From an uncultured Rubrobacteraceae bacterium (GTDB taxonomy: Bacteria > Actinomycetota > Rubrobacteria > Rubrobacterales > Rubrobacteraceae), in NCBI GenBank assembly GCA_902806085.1, contig CADCVH010000101.1, forward strand, positions 1 to 64,000: a stretch of DNA of 64,000 nucleotides. The letters are read 5' to 3'. Shown here in pieces: positions 50,721-57,558 of this stretch. The translations under genes were made by a program, and so were the position numbers. The notes below the pieces were generated by a model. The model was not told the origin of the DNA. It did no database searches and saw only the letters and a program-made list of their open reading frames with translations. Position 1 is the first letter of the stretch. Each line of letters begins with the position of its first letter.

Positions 50721-50918
50721 TTAGCCCCTTATTAGTTCGGCGGGTTCTACTCCGAGGGCTGTGGCGAGTTTTCGGATGGTCTCCGGGTATGCGCCGCCCC
50801 TGTCATTTTCGAGCTTGGAGATCACGTTTCTATGAACGCCACTCTCGGAGGCCAAGTCACCGATCAGCCAAAGCCGTCGGCTTCTCAGTTTGCGGAGCTT
50901 CTGCCCATCTACTTCCAT
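50721..50918 (-). CDS. XRE family HTH protein
   Basis: A 65-residue, single-domain Cro/CI-type repressor (DGQKLRKLRSRRLWLIGDLASESG, VHRNVISKLENDRGGAYPETIRKLATALG). It ends 2 nt before the integrase gene and is co-transcribed with it from the leftward promoter. The ATG 50918 is preferred because the family begins here; TTG 50954 would add 12 residues. It is the obvious candidate for binding the interlocked promoters just upstream. Confidence 0.88.
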   Translation of the reverse strand: MEVDGQKLRKLRSRRLWLIGDLASESGVHRNVISKLENDRGGAYPETIRKLATALGVEPAELIRG

Positions 50919-50970
50919 CAACGCCTGTGTACTGATTTCGCACCCCTTAGTCAAAATTAAGTGTATACAT

Positions 50971-51011
50971 AGTATAAACTAGTTGCATACCGTGTGCAAT
51001 GCGCGTATACT
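50971..51011. promoter_or_regulatory. Interlocked divergent promoters (element switch region)
   Basis: Rightward: TTGCAT (50983-50988), 17 bp, TATACT (51006-51011). Leftward: TTGCAC (50999-50994), 17 bp, TATACT (50976-50971). The two overlap so that polymerase can occupy only one. GTATAC occurs at 50963-50968 and 51005-51010 as a possible repressor half-site. Confidence 0.75.
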
Positions 51012-51089
51012 GCCCGTGTTGGACAAAAGAAGAGGCCCCGCAGGAGGTGCAACTCCCCGGGACCCGGCCCACATCCTTAAGGAGGAACT

Positions 51090-51407
51090 GTGGACACCAA
51101 GAGTCTAGCCCAGGACGGGCGCTCCCGTTTCGTCGATCCCGAGTTCTGCCGCGAGCTTTCCGAGCTCACCGGCATCGAGCTCGGCACGCTCTCTTCGGTC
51201 TTCGCCGGCGAGCGCAGGAACATCGTCCTCGACGCCGTGAAGACCGTGGTCGCCGAGAACCTCGACAAGGTCCCCGAGGCCTGGACGGAGATCCTCCGCG
51301 AGCGCGCTAAGGCCGAAGGGCTCGGGGAGTACCGGCCCGGCTACTGGGACGGTTACGAGCTCACCTGGGAGCACAACGAGCACCTTCGGAGGGTTGGGAG
51401 GCTCTAG
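51090..51407 (+). CDS. Hypothetical protein, first rightward gene of the element
   Basis: A 105-residue protein with no recognised family. The N-terminal half (FVDPEFCRELSELTGIELGTLSSVFAGERRNIVLDAV) reads like a short helical, possibly HTH-like, unit; the C-terminus is charged. The start is GTG 51090 behind AAGGAGG. Its position immediately after the switch promoter suggests an early regulator or excision factor; this is inference. Confidence 0.65.
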   Translation: MDTKSLAQDGRSRFVDPEFCRELSELTGIELGTLSSVFAGERRNIVLDAVKTVVAENLDKVPEAWTEILRERAKAEGLGEYRPGYWDGYELTWEHNEHLRRVGRL

Positions 51408-51455
51408 TACCGACCGTATCATTCGCCGATGAACAGGCAGAGGGGCCCGCCAAAC

Positions 51456-51502
51456 GCGCGAACGTTCGCGCATTCCGAAACGGCCAGCGCTGGCCGTTTT
51501 GT
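51456..51502 (+). terminator. Two perfect palindromes; the second a terminator
   Basis: GCGCGAACGTTCGCGC (51456-51471) and AAACGGCCAGC/GCTGGCCGTTT (51478-51499) are perfect; the second is followed by TG after TTTT and should end transcription after the gene at 51090. The first may be an operator for the next gene. Confidence 0.65.
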
Positions 51503-51526
51503 ACCGACGACGAGTAGAGGAGAAGC

Positions 51527-52234
51527 ATGACGAAGCACACCGAGACGGCCGGACTTTCCTACCCCACGCCCGTAGCCCGCATCCTCGCGGAGCTCGCCGG
51601 GTTCCGGGGCGACGACTGGATGCGCCTCGCGTCCGACCTTACCGACCTCGCGGGCGGCGCCTACGGGGAAGAGGCCCGCGACTGGCTCCACGCCGAGATC
51701 ACCGACACGCACGAGAAGGCCGACGACTGGACCAAGCCGGCGCCGGCGCCCAAGCTCATGCACGATATCGCGGAAGGGCTCGCCCTCGACGACCGCCAGA
51801 GGATGAGGCTCGCGATGGTCTTTTCCTACGGCTCGGAGGAGGGTCCGTCCCCGAACCCGGCCGACGCCCCCCACACGGACGAGGAGATCAGGCGCAACGT
51901 GGAGGCCGGCACGGCCGCGCTGAGGAACACCGCCTTCGGCGAGGTCGTCTGCGAGCTTCTGGAGAAGCGGGGCATCGAGGTTTCCCCGTTCCGGTGCGGC
52001 AAGACCGCCGAAGAGGCCGGCCTCGACGGCTGGGCGTTCATCAACCGCATGGCGGACACCGACAACGACGAGTTGTATGGTCTCAGCGGCCTCGAAGATA
52101 GGCTCGACTTGGAGGAGGGCGAGATGTGGGATATCGCCCGCGCCTACGCCTACGAAGTCCGACCGGGCGAGCGCGTGGCGCCGGACAAGGCCACGCGCGG
52201 CCGGAACGCGGCACGTCGGGTCAACCCCCGATAA
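51527..52234 (+). CDS. Hypothetical protein of the element
   Basis: A 235-residue acidic protein with no recognised domain. Segments such as DDWMRLASDLTDLAGGAYGEEARDW and NVEAGTAALRNTAFGEVVCELLEKRGIEV look helical. ATG 51527 follows GAGGAG. Likely a cargo or early function; nothing in the sequence allows more. Confidence 0.6.
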   Translation: MTKHTETAGLSYPTPVARILAELAGFRGDDWMRLASDLTDLAGGAYGEEARDWLHAEITDTHEKADDWTKPAPAPKLMHDIAEGLALDDRQRMRLAMVFSYGSEEGPSPNPADAPHTDEEIRRNVEAGTAALRNTAFGEVVCELLEKRGIEVSPFRCGKTAEEAGLDGWAFINRMADTDNDELYGLSGLEDRLDLEEGEMWDIARAYAYEVRPGERVAPDKATRGRNAARRVNPR

Positions 52235-52432
52235 TGCGCCGCCACCACGGGCGCCTCGCGCCCGCGTCAGAGCCCCCGGAGAGGGCCGCCGGCCTGCGAC
52301 CATAGCCGCCGCCCATTGGCAACAGCCGGGCCGGGTATCCTTCGGGGCGTCCCGGCCCCCGGACGTTTGTGCGGCGGTTGAGTATGGGTAGAAGGCGGGT
52401 GCAGGCACACGAACCTAACGGAGGGGCAAAAG

Positions 52433-52651
52433 ATGACCGAACAGTCTAGGCAGCCCAAGGACAAGAACTACAACCTCATCGCCGTGCTCTACCACTCTTC
52501 GGACAACGTCGAGTCGCTCAAGACCTACATCCAGGATGCCGAACAGGACGGCGACCAGGAGCTCGCGCAGTTCTTCAACGGCATCCTCGAGAACAACTTG
52601 AAGGCAGCCCAGCAGGCCAAGGAGATGCTCGTGCCCCGCATCCAGGGCTAA
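52433..52651 (+). CDS. Small helical protein
   Basis: A 72-residue acidic protein (NYNLIAVLYHSSDNVESLKTYI, QDAEQDGDQELAQFFNGILENNLKA) that should form a two- or three-helix bundle. The style resembles small ferritin-like or DUF-type helical proteins of actinobacteria but I cannot name a family. GGAGGGG precedes the ATG. The 198 nt before it contain no gene. A terminator follows. Confidence 0.65.
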   Translation: MTEQSRQPKDKNYNLIAVLYHSSDNVESLKTYIQDAEQDGDQELAQFFNGILENNLKAAQQAKEMLVPRIQG

Positions 52652-52677
52652 CAAGAGTAGCCTAGGTGGGTACTATC

Positions 52678-52711
52678 GGGCCGGGGTCCTTCGGGGCTCC
52701 GGCCCTTCTCG
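52678..52711 (+). terminator. Rho-independent terminator
   Basis: GGGCCGG (from 52678) pairs with CCGGCCC (to about 52706) around a GTCCTTCGGGGCT-type loop, followed by TTCTC. Confidence 0.65.
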
Positions 52712-52846
52712 CGTACACGCGTTCGGGGGCACGCTTCTTGGGGCCGGTCTGTGTTGCAAGCCGACGAGAGCGCCGCTGACAGGAGCGACCACCCCGTCGA
52801 GGGGTTAACATGCAGCGACGCGGGAAAGCGACCAGGGAGGGCGACG

Positions 52847-53119
52847 ATGGCGAGACCCGATGATTGGATAGATCAGACCGTGATTATGGGAACTGACATG
52901 TACGGGGATGACACGGTGGGCACGCTGGAGGAAGTGAACGACAGGGGCGTGGTCGTTCGGCACGGGATAGTCGAGGTCGAGTCTGAGGTGGTCGAGTTCG
53001 AGGCCGATCCCGAGGGCGAGGTGGTCGAGATCGAGTCCGAGATCGAGGGCGAGCCCGAGCGACAGTCCATCTTCTACCCCTGGGCCAAGGTCAACTGGAT
53101 GTACCACCCGGAGGAGTAG
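52847..53119 (+). CDS. Small acidic hypothetical protein
   Basis: A 90-residue, strongly acidic protein with a repetitive centre (EVESEVVEFEADPEGEVVEI) and a conserved-looking end FYPWAKVNWMYHPEE. The ATG 52847 follows GGGAGG; an upstream in-frame TTG at 52751 lacks a site. Function unknown. It is the last rightward gene before the structured RNA region. Confidence 0.6.
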   Translation: MARPDDWIDQTVIMGTDMYGDDTVGTLEEVNDRGVVVRHGIVEVESEVVEFEADPEGEVVEIESEIEGEPERQSIFYPWAKVNWMYHPEE

Positions 53120-53144
53120 CGGGTAGGTCCCCATACGGTGTAGA

Positions 53145-53694
53145 AAAGCGCGAGTTTCAGGAGCCGGTTAGCCTGACAGCAGTCTACTACCCGGCCTTCT
53201 CGCTCCAGGCGTCGTCGGGTGCGTGGCTGTGTGCCTGACCCTCTACTACAGCTTCGCCCGCTGCACGTACGGTAGAGGTGCACGGTGACGACCGTGCACC
53301 CGAGTGTTATGGTCGAGATAAACCTGCTTCGGAACCCTGGAGGGGGGATAAAGTGCCCGAAGCAGGTTTTAGTATTGTGCCACCGGCATGGTTGCATGCC
53401 GGATACGGTTCCGTTAAGAAGTGTTGCTCCTGGCGCCTCGGCTTGCAAGAGATGTGCCGTTCGGCCGATGCACCGCACCTTCTGCCCCTTGTAGGGTGTC
53501 CCCGAAGATCGGGAGAGGACCCATCCCCCCTAGGGTCCATCCCACGTCTTCTCTCAGGCCGGGCCCCGGCTTCATTACCCATCGACTACCTACACCCGGG
53601 CCCGGCTTTTTGCCCTGCCCCCGATCCTATCGTCTGGGCTTCCTGGCTTGTTAGCGCCTACCCTGCTGGTGCGTCCAGTACGGGGGAGGGGGGT
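53145..53694 (-). ncRNA. Candidate large structured non-coding RNA (about 550 nt)
   Basis: The 640-nt gap 53120-53759 holds no credible gene but at least ten local helices. Pairs (plus coordinates): 53150-54/53199-203; 53163-67/53191-95; 53206-10/53233-37; 53240-46/53272-78 with inner 53247-52/53260-65; 53277-86/53291-300 (10 bp, tetraloop); 53320-32/53357-69 (13 bp); 53383-90/53395-402 (8 bp, tetraloop); 53438-42/53464-68; 53501-05/53509-13; 53517-22/53533-38; 53558-66/53598-606 (9 bp). One inner pair is G-U on the minus strand but A-C on the plus strand, favouring minus transcription. A promoter-like TTGACG/TATAAG lies at the 5' end and GCTTTTCT follows the last helix. Ornate large RNAs such as GOLLD and ROOL occur in phages; membership is not established. 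Confidence 0.55.
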
Positions 53695-53729
53695 CTTATA
53701 CCCCCTCCGAAAACACGTCAACCGTGCAA
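53680..53729 (-). promoter_or_regulatory. Repeated promoter element, copy 1 (upstream of the structured RNA)
   Basis: Minus strand: ACGGTTGACGTGTTTTC, GGAGGGGG, TATAAG, ACCCCCCTCCCCCG. -35 TTGACG 53721-53716, 15-bp spacer, -10 TATAAG 53700-53695. GGAGGGGG and CCCCCCTCC form an inverted repeat around the -10. Copy 2 lies 727 bp away before groES. Confidence 0.55.
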
Positions 53730-53759
53730 CCCCTAAGAGCCGGGCCTCATGCTGCCTGA

Positions 53760-53972
53760 CTACCTCTCCGGCGCGGTGTCCCAGTAGACGCCTGTGACCC
53801 AAGAACCGCTGGCGTTCGTGGTGGTGGCGCTCACCAGCCGCCATCCGTGTGCGCTCCCCTCGTCGAGAGCGCGCTGGACGCTTTGCTGGTGGCTCTTCTG
53901 CCTCATCTCGCCCGAGACGATCTCCACGGTGTACCGCCCCGGCGGCTGGCTTTGGGCGCTTCTCTCGGACAT
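53760..53972 (-). CDS. DUF4177-like small protein
   Basis: A 70-residue protein: RYTVEIVSGEMRQKSHQQSVQRAL, then GSAHGWRLVSATTTN and GVYWDT. The alternating strand-helix-strand pattern with GWRLV is like DUF4177 proteins, of unknown function. The start ATG 53972 follows GGGGAGG; an in-frame upstream start at 54002 is less likely. It is transcribed toward the structured RNA. Confidence 0.65.
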   Translation of the reverse strand: MSERSAQSQPPGRYTVEIVSGEMRQKSHQQSVQRALDEGSAHGWRLVSATTTNASGSWVTGVYWDTAPER

Positions 53973-54047
53973 CCTGCCTCCCCGGATCGGGTTACGGACC
54001 ATCCTACGACCCCGGTCCTCGCTCCTGCCGAGACCGTATCCTTCCCG

Positions 54048-54314
54048 TTAGCCTTCGACTACGCCCAGTATGTCGTCGGCGTCCACTATCAGGTGATCCT
54101 CCCCTTCTACTTTCACCTCCGTCCCCGAATACTTGGCCAGCACCACCACATCCCCGGCGCTCACCTTCACCTCGTCGGAGGCGCCCACCGCGACGACCTC
54201 GGCCGTCTGCGGCTTCTCCCTGGCCGTGTCGGGCAGGACGATCCCGCTGGCGGTCTGTTCCTCGCGCTCGATCATCTTGACCAATGCTCTAGCCCCGAGC
54301 GGCTTCAACTTCAT
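54048..54314 (-). CDS. groES: GroES co-chaperonin, orphan
   Basis: An 88-residue GroES: MKLKPLGARALVKMIEREEQ at the start, then TASGIVLPDTAREKPQTAEV containing the mobile loop, and GDVVVLAKYSGTEVKVEGEDHLIVDADDILGVVE. It is somewhat shorter than the usual 95-100 residues. No groEL follows, so it must work with the host GroEL; phages such as T4 encode their own co-chaperonins to fold capsid protein. AGAGGAAAG precedes the ATG and the repeated promoter element lies 110-140 nt upstream. Confidence 0.92.
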   Translation of the reverse strand: MKLKPLGARALVKMIEREEQTASGIVLPDTAREKPQTAEVVAVGASDEVKVSAGDVVVLAKYSGTEVKVEGEDHLIVDADDILGVVEG

Positions 54315-54407
54315 CTGCTTTCCTCTCGTGTGGCTTCGTTGGACCGGCACAAAGGTAACGGTTGGGCTCCGATCTATCAACGAAGCGGCCGCTACTCCGG
54401 CAGTTAC

Positions 54408-54455
54408 GGGGGGAGGGAGGTCTTGTATCCCCTCGGAAAACGGGTCAACCGTCCG
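54408..54455 (-). promoter_or_regulatory. Repeated promoter element, copy 2 (upstream of groES)
   Basis: Minus strand: ACGGTTGACCCGTTTTC, CGAGGGGA, TACAAG, ACCTCCCTCCCCCCG. -35 TTGACC 54448-54443, 15-bp spacer, -10 TACAAG 54427-54422; the same order and spacing as copy 1, with GAGGG/CCCTC around the -10. Confidence 0.55.
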
Positions 54456-54508
54456 TCTTCTCCGAGATTGCGTCACATGGCAGGCGTGGTCGAGTTTTCG
54501 CGCGTCGC

Positions 54509-54826
54509 TTACGCGTCTATCTCGGCGATAAAGATCGACGCCCCTCCGGTGGCGAAGTTCGGGATGTCCGCGGACGCCGCCTGCCCTTCGGGTGAGGACA
54601 TGCCGCTATGCAATTGCTCCATGTCCTCGAAGTACCCCTCGAATATGCGGTAGTAGGGCGGCTCGCTCCCGTCCTCGCTCCCGTCGGGGGTGGCGACGGC
54701 CTTGGCCACCTCGTACCTGATCAGATTGGGCATCTTTCGGACCATGGGCATGTGGGTGACGGCGTAGTAATCTTCGAAGGCGCCTCGACGACCCGGGCAC
54801 CTGTAGAGCACCGTGAGCTTGACCAT
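54509..54826 (-). CDS. EthD family protein
   Basis: A 105-residue dimeric alpha-beta barrel protein: MVKLTVLYRCPGRRGAFEDY followed by YAVTHMPMVRKMPNLIRYEV is the EthD signature, with H in THMP, and SPEGQAASADIPNFA near the end. EthD proteins take part in or assist redox steps such as ether degradation, often with no clear role. In this element it appears to be cargo. The 150 nt upstream hold no gene. Confidence 0.88.
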   Translation of the reverse strand: MVKLTVLYRCPGRRGAFEDYYAVTHMPMVRKMPNLIRYEVAKAVATPDGSEDGSEPPYYRIFEGYFEDMEQLHSGMSSPEGQAASADIPNFATGGASIFIAEIDA

Positions 54827-54976
54827 GGGGACCCCCTTCTACAATCGAACCCTTTCAGGGGGTAAGGGTGCCACACGGCGCCTACTTGGGTCCCATCCAG
54901 CCGAGCGCGCGGAAGTGGCCTCCTCTGCAGTACGCATACGTGCAGTAGCGTCGTAGGAAGTCGCAAGGGTGCGTGA

Positions 54977-55447
54977 CTAAAATTGCCAGCCTAAGCGGTC
55001 CAAGAACCCCTCTACATTTGTGCAATCGACACCGAAATGTTCGCACACGTTAGGTATCTTAGCCGCATGGGGTCTGTGGGCTTCCTCTGCAATCACACAC
55101 CCTCCTTGTACCCGGGCACAGGCTACAATGAAAGGATCTGCCACGGTTGAGCCTCGGAGACGTTGAGTTTCACCCACGAGCGTAAGGAAGTGTGGAACCC
55201 GGAAGATTTCCGCCACGAATGCCATTTCGGCCGAATTGGGCTTTAGAAACGCAGCGCGACGTTCTTTTGCCCAGTCCATAAGCCACGTGGGGCGGACCAC
55301 ACTTTCCATCTCGTTGTAGACCTCGCTGACAGACACCACCATTCCAGCACCTATCGCCTCGTTGAAGTTGTCCCAGAACGTTGGGAAGCGTTCCGGGTAG
55401 TAATTCTCCAACACCCGGAAACTGTTGGTATCGAAAACGTAGGGCAT
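54977..55447 (-). CDS. DUF4411 PIN-like toxin
   Basis: A 156-residue PIN-fold protein. YVFDTNSFRVL carries the first acidic residue, VSVSEVYNEMES the second (E), TVADPFIVACARVQGG the third (D); these make the metal-dependent RNase site. DUF4411 proteins are paired with XRE-ImmA (COG2856) proteins as toxin-antitoxin modules, as here. The gene follows its partner by 6 nt and shares its promoter. Base composition of 54977-56617 is lower in G+C than the surroundings. Confidence 0.88.
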   Translation of the reverse strand: MPYVFDTNSFRVLENYYPERFPTFWDNFNEAIGAGMVVSVSEVYNEMESVVRPTWLMDWAKERRAAFLKPNSAEMAFVAEIFRVPHFLTLVGETQRLRGSTVADPFIVACARVQGGCVIAEEAHRPHAAKIPNVCEHFGVDCTNVEGFLDRLGWQF

Positions 55448-55453
55448 AGAAGG

Positions 55454-56617
55454 TCAGCTAGAAGCTCGCCGAAGGTACTGTTGTTCAAGAGCGGGTAGGT
55501 TGCGTGCTTTCACGCCCAGCATTTCGGCGAGCCGTTGCTCAGAGATTCCTCCCTGATGGTAGCGTCCGAGCGCAAGGCCCAAGTATTTGTCGCCTAAGTA
55601 CGACGCTCGGGTTGCATAGTAATCTCCACCGGAACCCTTAGAACGGCTCTCGTACTCTTGGTTCCATTGCATCGTCAGATCCTCGTAGAGGTTACTCGAA
55701 ACACGACCGCCGTCGAGGAAGCGGCGCAGTATCGTTTCGCGGCTAACTTTATACACCCGCGCCAAATCCTGGATGAGATCTACATCTGGAGGCACCTGAC
55801 CGACTCGGATCCAGAAATCTTCTTCCGGCACCAATACCTCAGCCGCAAACTGATTACAAAATACCTCGATGCGCCTCATCTCATTCTCTAGAGTACTTAT
55901 GTAATCATCATCCACTTTGGTAACGCCGCTGGTGCGCAGCAGAAGGTGGGCTAGCTCATGAAAGAGTGTGAAGATTTGGCGCACTGCAGCAGAACTGTTA
56001 TTGATATAGATAACTGGAAACACCGCGTCGTACAAGCAGAAGCCAGAAACCTCTTTCTGTCTGAAACTGTTCTTGAAGACGTAGATGCCGGCGTCCTCGA
56101 TCAGCGTTCTGCACTCCTTGAACCAATCAGAGGCTGAAGAACTCTGCGGCCTCGCTTCGACTTCTAATCCTAAATAGTGGCGGGTTCTGGCCGCCACGTC
56201 TGACGCTGAATCTTGCGGACGCACGGCAACGTCGTCGAGGATTCTGCGCTCCGCCGGGTTCGCGTCACCGTTGAGTTCGTAGAGGAACAGCTGGAACGCT
56301 CGGGCCCCTCTGAGCTTGTAGCGGGTGTCGGCGTTGAGTCCGCTAGCTTCGGGGGTGGGCAAAGTCCTGAAAGAGCGTTCCGGTCCCGGTTCATCCGGCG
56401 GTTCGGGAAAAAAGAACAACGCCAGTGGCCGTTTGAACAACTTATATGCAAGGGTTTCCAGTTGCGCGTAGGTCGGAGCAGAGTCGCCTGCTTCCCAACT
56501 CTCTATATCCGACGGATGTTTCTTCAGCCGATCTGCGACCTCAACCGCGGAGAGTCCAGCCTGTCGTCTAGCCCACGCGAGAACCTTAGGGTTGATTCCC
56601 GAAACTGCTTCTACCAT
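55454..56617 (-). CDS. XRE-ImmA/IrrE family metallopeptidase (antitoxin of the DUF4411 pair)
   Basis: A 387-residue protein: N-terminal HTH (NPKVLAWARRQAGLSAVEVADRL at 9-31), FFFPEPPDEPGPERSFRTLP linker typical of the family, and a zinc-peptidase domain with FHELAHLLLR and the third ligand in NQFAAEVLVPEEDF. Such proteins repress and probably counteract the PIN partner. ATG 56617 starts the operon with a weak ribosome site, and a good promoter lies 50 nt upstream. Confidence 0.9.
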   Translation of the reverse strand: MVEAVSGINPKVLAWARRQAGLSAVEVADRLKKHPSDIESWEAGDSAPTYAQLETLAYKLFKRPLALFFFPEPPDEPGPERSFRTLPTPEASGLNADTRYKLRGARAFQLFLYELNGDANPAERRILDDVAVRPQDSASDVAARTRHYLGLEVEARPQSSSASDWFKECRTLIEDAGIYVFKNSFRQKEVSGFCLYDAVFPVIYINNSSAAVRQIFTLFHELAHLLLRTSGVTKVDDDYISTLENEMRRIEVFCNQFAAEVLVPEEDFWIRVGQVPPDVDLIQDLARVYKVSRETILRRFLDGGRVSSNLYEDLTMQWNQEYESRSKGSGGDYYATRASYLGDKYLGLALGRYHQGGISEQRLAEMLGVKARNLPALEQQYLRRASS

Positions 56618-56667
56618 GAACCCCAGCCAAACGACTTCACTACACGAACATGAGCTATCCTTAACCC

Positions 56668-56696
56668 ATTGTAGGGGTACACAGGACTAGCGCCAA
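56668..56696 (-). promoter_or_regulatory. Promoter of the toxin-antitoxin operon
   Basis: Minus strand TTGGCG (56696-56691), 17 bp, TACAAT (56673-56668); expected start near 56661, giving a leader of about 45 nt. Confidence 0.65.
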
Positions 56697-56765
56697 GTAC
56701 CGAAACCAAGAGCGCGTCACCGGCGCCCATAGACACTCTTTCCTGCTCTAGCATAACGGGTTCCA

Positions 56766-56915
56766 TTAGCGGATTACCCGCACGGTGCCCCTGGGCCGCC
56801 GCGAGGTCGCGCCCCAGCAGGCCATCGCCACGGCGAGGACGAGGTCGTCGTGGTCCGAGTCGACCCAGTGCTCGAAGGAGACGTGCGCCGTCTTCGGGTT
56901 CTGCGCGGCTGGCGC
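56766..56915 (-). pseudogene. C-terminal fragment resembling terminase-like or related phage proteins
   Basis: Directly after the TGA of the next gene, the same frame stays open for 49 codons and reads TAHVSFEHWVDSDHDDLVLA then VAMACWGAT before TAA at 56766. HDDLVLAVAMA.W is the familiar end of large phage or plasmid proteins (terminase-like). No start codon precedes it, so it is a relic or the result of readthrough. Confidence 0.5.
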
Positions 56916-57197
56916 TCATTCGGAGAGGTCCTCGACGGGGGCGACGATGTCCGTCCACGCGGCCGAGTAGAACGACCGGCTCCACTCGGGGTCGGGCGAC
57001 TCGGCCGCTGCCACCCCGAGCGGGTGGTGCGGCACGTCCTCGCCTTTGAGTCGTCTCATGTTCGTCATGAACGATTCCTGCAGCGCGCTTTGCGGGAAGC
57101 GCCTGACCGTGCCGTCCTTTTGCGGGACGAGCACCATCTCCCCTTCGGCCTCCTTCTCCAGGCGCCTGATTCGGTCCTTAAGCCCCACCGCTCTCAC
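56916..57197 (-). CDS. Hypothetical protein of the element
   Basis: A 93-residue charged protein (VGLKDRIRRLEKEAEGEMVL, VPQKDGTVRRFPQSALQESF) of unknown family; similar short coiled-coil starts are common in phage and plasmid genes. Start GTG 57197. It overlaps the end of the frameshifted gene upstream by 20 nt. Confidence 0.6.
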   Translation of the reverse strand: MRAVGLKDRIRRLEKEAEGEMVLVPQKDGTVRRFPQSALQESFMTNMRRLKGEDVPHHPLGVAAAESPDPEWSRSFYSAAWTDIVAPVEDLSE

Positions 57198-57517
57198 ACG
57201 CCCCCGCGCCTAGGTTGATGCCCGAGACGGCCTTGCTCAGGAAGGGCAGGCCGCTGCCCTTCTCCAGGAGGGCGCCAGGGTCGTGCTCGTGGGCGAAGAT
57301 CCGGAGGATGCCCGCGGGCGTCTCGTGGTGGCCTCCCTCGCCGGTCTCCACGGCCCACTCGTGGACGATGTATGGACCAGCCTGGCCCCGCGAGCTCGAG
57401 GGCCACGGACAGGGGGACGTCCGCCCTGCCCTCGACGAACCGCACGGGCCCCGAAGGCCCCAGGTACGTGACGCACTTCTCGCCGCCGGGCTTCGCCAGC
57501 GTCACCAACTCGTCCAC
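57178..57517 (-). pseudogene. Frameshifted small gene of the element
   Basis: The frame from GTG 57517 (AAAGGAG site) reads DELVTLAKPGGEKCVTYLG and PVRFVEGRADVPLSVALELAG, then loses sense; the +1 frame then reads GQAGPYIVHEWAVETGEGGH, ETPAGILRIFAHEHDPGALL and KGSGLPFLSKAVSGINLG to TAA at 57178. The +1 part has no start codon. Removing one G from the GGGG run at 57386-57389 restores one continuous reading of about 112 codons. Either a recent mutation, a sequencing error or programmed frameshifting. Function unknown. Confidence 0.7.
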
Positions 57518-57558
57518 GATGCTCTCCTTTGGTCGGTTCTTTTTTGTCCCGTGAATGT

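Noticed and set aside
53285-53736. Short open frames within the structured RNA region
   Set aside because: They cross the stable hairpins, have no Shine-Dalgarno sites and differ from the codon pattern of neighbours.
56611-56766. Small open frame MEPVMLEQERVSMGAG upstream of the toxin-antitoxin operon
   Set aside because: It covers the operon promoter, has no ribosome site and no recognised family.
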